DNA of 37,876 nucleotides from the NCBI GenBank assembly GCA_013151635.1, contig JAADHV010000049.1:1-37876 (forward strand), read 5' to 3'. The DNA is from Deltaproteobacteria bacterium (GTDB lineage Bacteria; Desulfobacterota; Desulfobacteria; Desulfobacterales; Desulfobacteraceae). The first letter of the stretch is position 1; each line of letters starts with the position of its first letter. Positions 32,998 to 37,876 of the stretch are shown here, one piece after another. The translations under genes were made by a program, and so were the position numbers. A model generated the notes under the pieces. That model saw only the letters and a list, made by a program, of their open reading frames with translations. It was not told the DNA's origin and searched no databases.

Positions 32998-34796
32998 CTT
33001 GCGCCTGCACAAACAAACTGCTGAGGATTGATTTAACCCGCGAATCCTTTGAAATCCTTCCGGTTCTTGACACCCTTAAAGCCGATTTTATCGGGGGAAA
33101 GGGGTTTGGAGCAAAGTTTCTTCATGAAGGGGTTTCCCCTGGCACTGATCCTATGGGGAAAGACAATTTACTTATGTTCATGACCGGGCCTTTGACAGGA
33201 ACCATGGCCCCGGCCATGCGGGGCTGCGTGGTCACAAAATCGCCTTTAACCGGAATTTTCCTGGATTCCTATTTCGGGGGCAGGTTTGCGCCCGAGATCA
33301 AATATGCAGGATATGACGGTATCATTATAACAGGATGTGCAAAAAGGCCCTCTTATATCCGTATTGATGATGACCATGTGGAGATCCGGGATGCACGGTA
33401 TTTATGGGGGAAAGATACCCTTGAAACCAATCGCCTGATTAAAAATGAACTTACCGATGAAACAATCAAGATCGCAAGTATCGGTAAGGCAGGGGAGAAC
33501 AGGGTATTGTTTGCCCTTATCTGCTGTGAATACAACCGCCAGGCAGGCCGGGGCGGGGCCGGGGCTGTCATGGGGTCTAAAAATCTTAAAGCCATTGCAA
33601 TCAAGGGTACAAAACCTGTGGCTGTCCATGATGTAAAGGGATTTATAAAAGCCTGTGCCACGGCTTTTAAAGAACTTGAAACATGCCCGGATGTTGAGGC
33701 CTTAAAAATTGCCGGAACAGCTTCTGCGGTTGAATTTGCCAATGAAGCAGGACTCCTGCCCCATAAAAATTACAAAAACGGAACTTTTTCCAAGGCTGCC
33801 ATGCTGGCGGATAAGGGACAGTCAAAGCATTTATGGCTGGGCAGTTCTGCCTGCATGGGGTGTCCTGTTGCATGCAGCAAGACAGGAGCTGTCCGCACTG
33901 GAATTTATAAGGGTTTTGTTACGGATATTGTAGAATATGAATCCTGTGCCCTCATGGGCTCCAACCTTGATATTTCAGATATCCGGGCTGTAGCCCACCT
34001 TGTCCGCCTCTGCGATCTTTACGGGATGGACTCCATGTCCACGGGCAATATTATCGGCTTTGCCATGGAGGCCTGTGAAAAAGGACTTATCTCTTCTCCT
34101 GCCGGCATCAAGCTAAAATTTGGCAATGTGGCGGCGGCAGAACACCTTATCCACACCATTGCCGGTCAAACAGACGAACTTGGAAAAATTTTATCCAAAG
34201 GGGTAAAAAAGGCGGCAAAAAAAATAGGCAAAAAAGCCTGCGATATTGCCGTCCATACCAAGGGCCTTGAATCTCCGGCCTGGGGCCCAAGGGGGGTATC
34301 GGGCATGGGGCTTGCTCTTATGACCACAGATCGGGGCGGATGCCACCAGAGAGGATTTCCCGTGGCCTATGAATTATCAAGAGAATGGGAAGGGCATCCT
34401 CTTGATCCTCTTTTACCTGAAGGAAAAGCCAGTATGGTGATTGCCCTGCAAAATTATTCGGCCGGCACAGACACCCTTGTTAAATGTGATTTTGGCAGTT
34501 TCGGTATCTCCAAAGCTACCTATGCAGAACTTCTTTCTACTGCAACAGGACGCAAGGCTGATCCTGAGATTTTCAGTCGAACCGGAGAGCGAATCTGGAA
34601 CCTTGTAAGATGCTTTAACCTGGCACAGGGAATGGATGCATCGTCAGACACTCTTCCCCCGCGATTTGTAAATGAGGCACTTCCCGACGGGCCTTCCAGG
34701 GGCCACAGGATTTCAAAAAAAGATATGGCCTATATGATTCAGGAGTATTATAAGCTAAGGGGATGGAACAAAAAAGGTGTTCCGCAAAAACCCTGA
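32994..34796 (+). CDS. aor: Aldehyde:ferredoxin oxidoreductase, tungsten-type
   Basis: A 600-residue AOR-family enzyme oxidising an aldehyde to the carboxylic acid with a tungsten bis-pterin cofactor and one [4Fe-4S] cluster. Seen: the N-terminal domain with FIGGKGFGAKFLHE and MTGPLTGT, the cofactor loop QAGRGGAGAVMGSKNLKA, the cluster cysteines SACMGCPVACSK plus a late Cys in KCDFGSFG, and SPAWGPRGVSGMGLALMTTDRG. The ATG overlaps the stop of the ferredoxin gene, so the two are translationally coupled. In place between importer, phosphocholine phosphatase and choline dehydrogenase genes, betaine aldehyde is the inferred substrate; a general detoxifying role is the alternative. Confidence 0.94.
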   Translation: MTCACTNKLLRIDLTRESFEILPVLDTLKADFIGGKGFGAKFLHEGVSPGTDPMGKDNLLMFMTGPLTGTMAPAMRGCVVTKSPLTGIFLDSYFGGRFAPEIKYAGYDGIIITGCAKRPSYIRIDDDHVEIRDARYLWGKDTLETNRLIKNELTDETIKIASIGKAGENRVLFALICCEYNRQAGRGGAGAVMGSKNLKAIAIKGTKPVAVHDVKGFIKACATAFKELETCPDVEALKIAGTASAVEFANEAGLLPHKNYKNGTFSKAAMLADKGQSKHLWLGSSACMGCPVACSKTGAVRTGIYKGFVTDIVEYESCALMGSNLDISDIRAVAHLVRLCDLYGMDSMSTGNIIGFAMEACEKGLISSPAGIKLKFGNVAAAEHLIHTIAGQTDELGKILSKGVKKAAKKIGKKACDIAVHTKGLESPAWGPRGVSGMGLALMTTDRGGCHQRGFPVAYELSREWEGHPLDPLLPEGKASMVIALQNYSAGTDTLVKCDFGSFGISKATYAELLSTATGRKADPEIFSRTGERIWNLVRCFNLAQGMDASSDTLPPRFVNEALPDGPSRGHRISKKDMAYMIQEYYKLRGWNKKGVPQKP

Positions 34797-34816
34797 ATCA
34801 ATAAAGGATAAAAACC

Positions 34817-35407
34817 ATGACGGATCCTATTAACAAAAAAGAGGCCAAACGCATTGCCACGAGGAAGCGGATTCTTGAAACCGCCACTCATTTATTTGCA
34901 AGACTCGGGTACCACAAAACCACGATCCAGGACATTGCCTACCACATCGGCATGACCACGGGTGCCGTGTTTCATCACTATGATTCCAAGGCGGATATTC
35001 TGGACGATGTGGTAAAAGAACTTGATCACAGCTTTGACCGTTATATTGAGTACTTAAGCCATGATCACACAAATTATAAAAGAATGATTAACGGAATGAT
35101 GGATATTTTCATGGACAGGTTTCATTACCACCCCGACACCATCATTGCGCTTGCTTCCCTGGCGGCTGAGTTCAGCGGCATCAGGGGCCCTGTTATTGTA
35201 AAAACCCAGGCAGCCTATGATAAATTTGTGGATGCCTTTGAAAAAGCCCTGGACAGGATTTCCAAAAAGGGAACCAACAGGGCTGCCGCAGTCTGTTTTA
35301 TCTCAGGCCTTCAGGGCGTGGCCCTCCAGGCCCTGGTAAGGGACGGCGAAATGGATATCAAAGAATTAGTAGCAGGTTTCATCAGCCTTGTGACTGAAAA
35401 CCGGTAG
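34817..35407 (+). CDS. TetR/AcrR family transcriptional regulator
   Basis: A 196-residue regulator. The N-terminal helix-turn-helix is plain: RKRILETATHLFARLGYHKT, then IQDIAYHIGMTTGAVFHHYD and SKADIL. The C-terminal ligand-binding domain is divergent, as is normal, and ends at ELVAGFISLVTENR. It lies 20 bases after aor, in the same transcript. The two palindromes at 32431 and 32514 are its likely operators, giving autoregulation together with control of the importer. It might be a BetI analogue that senses choline or betaine aldehyde; sequence alone cannot show this. Confidence 0.93.
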   Translation: MTDPINKKEAKRIATRKRILETATHLFARLGYHKTTIQDIAYHIGMTTGAVFHHYDSKADILDDVVKELDHSFDRYIEYLSHDHTNYKRMINGMMDIFMDRFHYHPDTIIALASLAAEFSGIRGPVIVKTQAAYDKFVDAFEKALDRISKKGTNRAAAVCFISGLQGVALQALVRDGEMDIKELVAGFISLVTENR

Positions 35408-35437
35408 GGCATTAAAAACCTGCCGCCTTTATTTTTT
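35402..35437 (+). terminator. Intrinsic terminator after the tetR gene
   Basis: CGGTAGG at 35402-35408 pairs with CCTGCCG at 35419-35425 (one G-T pair) around 10 bases, and a T-rich run follows at 35428-35437. It overlaps the tetR stop and separates the operon from betA, which would then have its own promoter in the 130 bases that follow; I could not settle on one there. Confidence 0.5.
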
Positions 35438-35563
35438 TATCCTCCAAACGCTGAAACAATGCCCGGGCTGCGGTTTGAATCTCAAGAAGATGCCGGATTC
35501 AGGCTGCAATTGAATGGTCTGGTTGTAATTGTACTTGTTTTATATTGATAAGGAGTTGTGAGG

Positions 35564-37219
35564 ATGAAAAAAAATTATGATTATATCATTATTGGCGGTG
35601 GTTCTGCAGGGTGTGTTCTTGCCAACAGGCTCAGCCTTGACCCTTCAAGCAATGTCCTGGTGCTGGAAGCAGGACGGCCCGATTATATCTGGGATATTTT
35701 TATTCATATGCCCGCAGGTTTGACCTTTCCCCTGGGCAATAAATATTATGACTGGTGCTATGAAACCGAGCCTGAGCCCCATATGCAAAACAGGAAAATT
35801 TTCCACGGCCGGGGCAAAGTCCTGGGCGGGTCATCCAGTATCAACGGCATGATCTATATTCGCGGCAATGCCATGGATTACGAGAAATGGGCAAAGGATC
35901 CAGGCATGGAAAATTGGGACTATGCCCACAACCTCCCTTATTTTAAACGAGCCGAGAACAGGCTCAAAGGCCCGGATGAATACCATGGCACAAAAGGACC
36001 GCTTATCCTTGAAACAGGGCCCTGTAAAAACCCGCTTTTCCATGCATTCTTAAGTTCCGCCAAAGAGGCAGGTTACCCTTTAACCAGTGATGTCAACGGA
36101 TTCCAGCAGGAAGGCTTTGGCGCCTTTGACCGGAATATCAGCCAAGGCCGCCGCCTCAGTGCAGCAAGAGCCTATCTTCACCCGGTCATGAAGCAAAGGC
36201 CCAACCTGGATGTCATCTGCCGGGCCCTGACCACAAAAATCCTGTTTAAAGGCAAAAAAGCGGTTGGTGTGGAATTTATCAAGGGTAAAAAAAGGCAAAC
36301 CCAAACCATCCATTCCAATGAAGTCATCTGTTGCGGCGGTTCCATCAACTCACCCCAGATCCTCCAGTTGTCAGGTATTGGCAATGCCAAAGAACTTGAA
36401 AAAACCGGTGTCAAGCCGATCCATGACCTTCCGGGGGTGGGAGAAAACATGCAGGACCACCTGGAAGTCTATGTCCAGTATAAGAGCAAGAAACCCGTGT
36501 CCATGAATTCCGCCCTTAAATGGTGGAAAAAACCCTTTATCGGTTACCAGTGGCTTTTCCACAGGAAAGGAGCAGCTGCCACAAACCATTTTGAGGCAGG
36601 AGGGTTTATAAGGAGCAATGAAGACGTTAAATACCCCAATATCCAATTTCACTTTTTACCCCTGGCCATCCGTTATGACGGCACCCAGCCAAGCCACGAC
36701 CACGGTTACCAGGTCCATGTGGGCCCGATGTATTCCAATGCCATCGGGTCTGTTAAAATCAAATCTGCCGATCCCGGGCAGCACCCGGCCCTTTGCTTCA
36801 ACTATTTATCCACCGACCAGGATAGAAGAGAATGGGTGGAAGCCATAAGGTGCGCCAGAAAAATCATGAACCAGCCTGCCTTTGATGAATTCAACGGGGG
36901 TGAAATTTCCCCTGGTACTAATGTCCGGACAGATAAAGATATACTGGAATGGGTTGCCAGAGACGCAGAAACAGCTCTTCATCCATCTTGCACCTGTAAA
37001 ATGGGAAAAGACAATATGGCCGTAGTAGATCCTGATACCATGAGAGTCCACGGTATTGAAAACCTGCGCGTTGTGGATGCTTCCGTCATGCCCTATGTCA
37101 CCAATGGTAATATCTACGCCCCCACCATGATGGTGGCGGAAAAAGCCTGTGACATAATCCTTGGCAATACCCTGGAGCCGCCTTCAAAGGCAAAATTTTA
37201 CCGCCACCACGCAGGATAA
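35564..37219 (+). CDS. betA: Choline dehydrogenase, GMC flavoprotein
   Basis: A 551-residue FAD enzyme oxidising choline to betaine aldehyde. The FAD site is [17 protein letters not shown] at the start. GMC signature 1 is [15 protein letters not shown] and signature 2 is [16 protein letters not shown]. The catalytic His is in HPSCTCKMG, and the end reads [20 protein letters not shown]. Resemblance to BetA runs through the whole chain ([42 protein letters not shown] at the end), well beyond the shared GMC motifs. Start 35564 has AAGGAG at a good distance; the GTG at 35558 is too close to it. Electrons probably go to quinone or another carrier, since oxygen is absent in this lifestyle. It does not overlap any betB. 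Confidence 0.92.
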   Translation: MKKNYDYIIIGGGSAGCVLANRLSLDPSSNVLVLEAGRPDYIWDIFIHMPAGLTFPLGNKYYDWCYETEPEPHMQNRKIFHGRGKVLGGSSSINGMIYIRGNAMDYEKWAKDPGMENWDYAHNLPYFKRAENRLKGPDEYHGTKGPLILETGPCKNPLFHAFLSSAKEAGYPLTSDVNGFQQEGFGAFDRNISQGRRLSAARAYLHPVMKQRPNLDVICRALTTKILFKGKKAVGVEFIKGKKRQTQTIHSNEVICCGGSINSPQILQLSGIGNAKELEKTGVKPIHDLPGVGENMQDHLEVYVQYKSKKPVSMNSALKWWKKPFIGYQWLFHRKGAAATNHFEAGGFIRSNEDVKYPNIQFHFLPLAIRYDGTQPSHDHGYQVHVGPMYSNAIGSVKIKSADPGQHPALCFNYLSTDQDRREWVEAIRCARKIMNQPAFDEFNGGEISPGTNVRTDKDILEWVARDAETALHPSCTCKMGKDNMAVVDPDTMRVHGIENLRVVDASVMPYVTNGNIYAPTMMVAEKACDIILGNTLEPPSKAKFYRHHAG

Positions 37220-37264
37220 AAAGCAATCGTTACAGCCCGGCCGGATTTTTTAACCTTGCAAAAC

Positions 37265-37756
37265 CTAGTCCAGGTCCAATTTTGCCTTACATTTATTACA
37301 TGTTACAGCACCCCGGAACACTTTATTGCCGCATTCAGGACAAAAATACCGGGCTTCTTCATCCCGGATAAATTTTTGAGTGCCAAAATCCCGTCTGTAT
37401 GGAACAGCCCGCAGAATCACTTTTTTCCCAACAGCCATGGGAAAATTTTCAATATATTTACAGGGGAATTCATTGCATTGATGACACCCTGTATATCCTT
37501 TTTTCAGCGTGCATTCTCTTATTTCACACTGCTCGCAATGCACAAACCTGTCATTGGACAGGCACCCGTGGCATCGTATGTCTTCGGGCTTTAGATCCTC
37601 ACTGCTGGGAAGAGTGCCCTTGCCCGGGATTTTACCTTTATAAAGATTTACCAATCGTTCTTTAAATTTTTGATTATTATCACGATCTGCAAGATAAATG
37701 GCGCAGACTCCGCAATAAAGTCCGCAAGGAGAAATCAAATCCTGGTTTGGTTTCAT
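37265..37756 (-). CDS. Cysteine-rich DUF3795 family protein
   Basis: A 163-residue protein with many cysteines: SPCGLYCGVCAIY at the start (the DUF3795 hallmark), then CHGCLSN, CEQCEIRECTLKKG, CHQCNEFPCKYI, and a separate zinc-ribbon-like end CPECGNK...CNKCKAKL. A metal-binding role, zinc or Fe-S, is likely, but the function is unknown. AAAGGA precedes the ATG at 37756. It is convergent with betA and shows no link to it. Confidence 0.85.
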   Translation of the reverse strand: MKPNQDLISPCGLYCGVCAIYLADRDNNQKFKERLVNLYKGKIPGKGTLPSSEDLKPEDIRCHGCLSNDRFVHCEQCEIRECTLKKGYTGCHQCNEFPCKYIENFPMAVGKKVILRAVPYRRDFGTQKFIRDEEARYFCPECGNKVFRGAVTCNKCKAKLDLD

Positions 37757-37809
37757 AATTCTAATCCTTTCTTAATTCTAAGATTTTTAAAAAAACAGTT
37801 TTAAGTCGA

Positions 37810-37825
37810 GACCGGTCGGTATATT
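37810..37825. promoter_or_regulatory. Possible TetR-type operator/promoter for a gene beyond the window
   Basis: GACCGGTCGGT at 37810-37820 contains GACCG and CGGT as facing half-sites, a common form for TetR/AcrR operators, and overlaps TATATT at 37820-37825, a plausible -10 box. The remaining 120 bases after the DUF3795 gene contain no reading frame, so this is probably the control region of the next gene on the plus strand. Confidence 0.35.
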
Positions 37826-37876
37826 AAAATGGCAAATAAAAGGGTTCATTAAAAAAATATTCCCTTATTTTTTTAA

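Overview
The window looks like chromosome from a strictly anaerobic, probably sulfate-reducing member of the Desulfobacterota (Desulfobacteraceae-like). The basis is gene content rather than any marker gene: an anaerobic B12 lower-ligand gene, a tungsten-type aldehyde:ferredoxin oxidoreductase, a NifU-like/GGGtGRT protein pair, abundant hybrid histidine kinases and a Liv-type importer. No rRNA, tRNA, CRISPR array or intact insertion sequence was seen. Gene density is high and no gene-free stretch exceeds 300 bases.

Layout. (1) 1-2725: a cobalamin riboswitch with its own intrinsic terminator precedes a thiC-like gene read as bzaF (5-hydroxybenzimidazole synthase) and cobT. (2) 2832-6219: an HD-GYP-like protein and a REC-PAS-kinase-REC protein. 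(3) 6220-9138: a decayed PIN-domain toxin fragment, the NifU-like/GGGtGRT pair of unknown role, and a CDF metal exporter. (4) 9191-12817: an acetyl-CoA hydrolase/transferase fused to a GNAT domain, a diguanylate cyclase and a universal stress protein. (5) 13074-17151: metY-metX-metW-nadA behind a clear sigma70-like promoter. (6) 17224-21952: two tandem paralogous hybrid kinases that share an unrecognised N-terminal domain. (7) 22215-26455: a DHH phosphoesterase, an MTH1187-type thiamine-binding protein, wreckage of an ATPase + DUF4276 gene pair, a SpoU methyltransferase, nadE and a QueG-like Fe-S protein. (8) 26639-37219: a choline-related island. (9) A DUF3795 protein and a probable promoter/operator for a gene beyond the window.

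The most interesting part is the island at 26.6-37.2 kb. A periplasmic HAD enzyme that closely resembles phosphorylcholine phosphatase ends an operon for a Liv-type ABC importer (livGFHM plus binding protein). Divergent from it lie a four-cluster ferredoxin, a tungsten aldehyde oxidoreductase and a TetR regulator, followed by a gene that strongly resembles choline dehydrogenase BetA. No NAD-dependent betaine aldehyde dehydrogenase (BetB) is present in the window. I infer a route phosphocholine -> choline -> betaine aldehyde -> glycine betaine in which the aldehyde step is done by the ferredoxin-linked tungsten enzyme. Two matching 22-bp palindromic operator-like sites lie in the divergent intergenic region. 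One sits exactly in the spacer of a good promoter, so import and oxidation may share one regulator. The ferredoxin gene has no ATG, GTG or TTG in a usable position and appears to start at ATC.

All functional calls come from reading motifs and from remembered family resemblance; no search was run.
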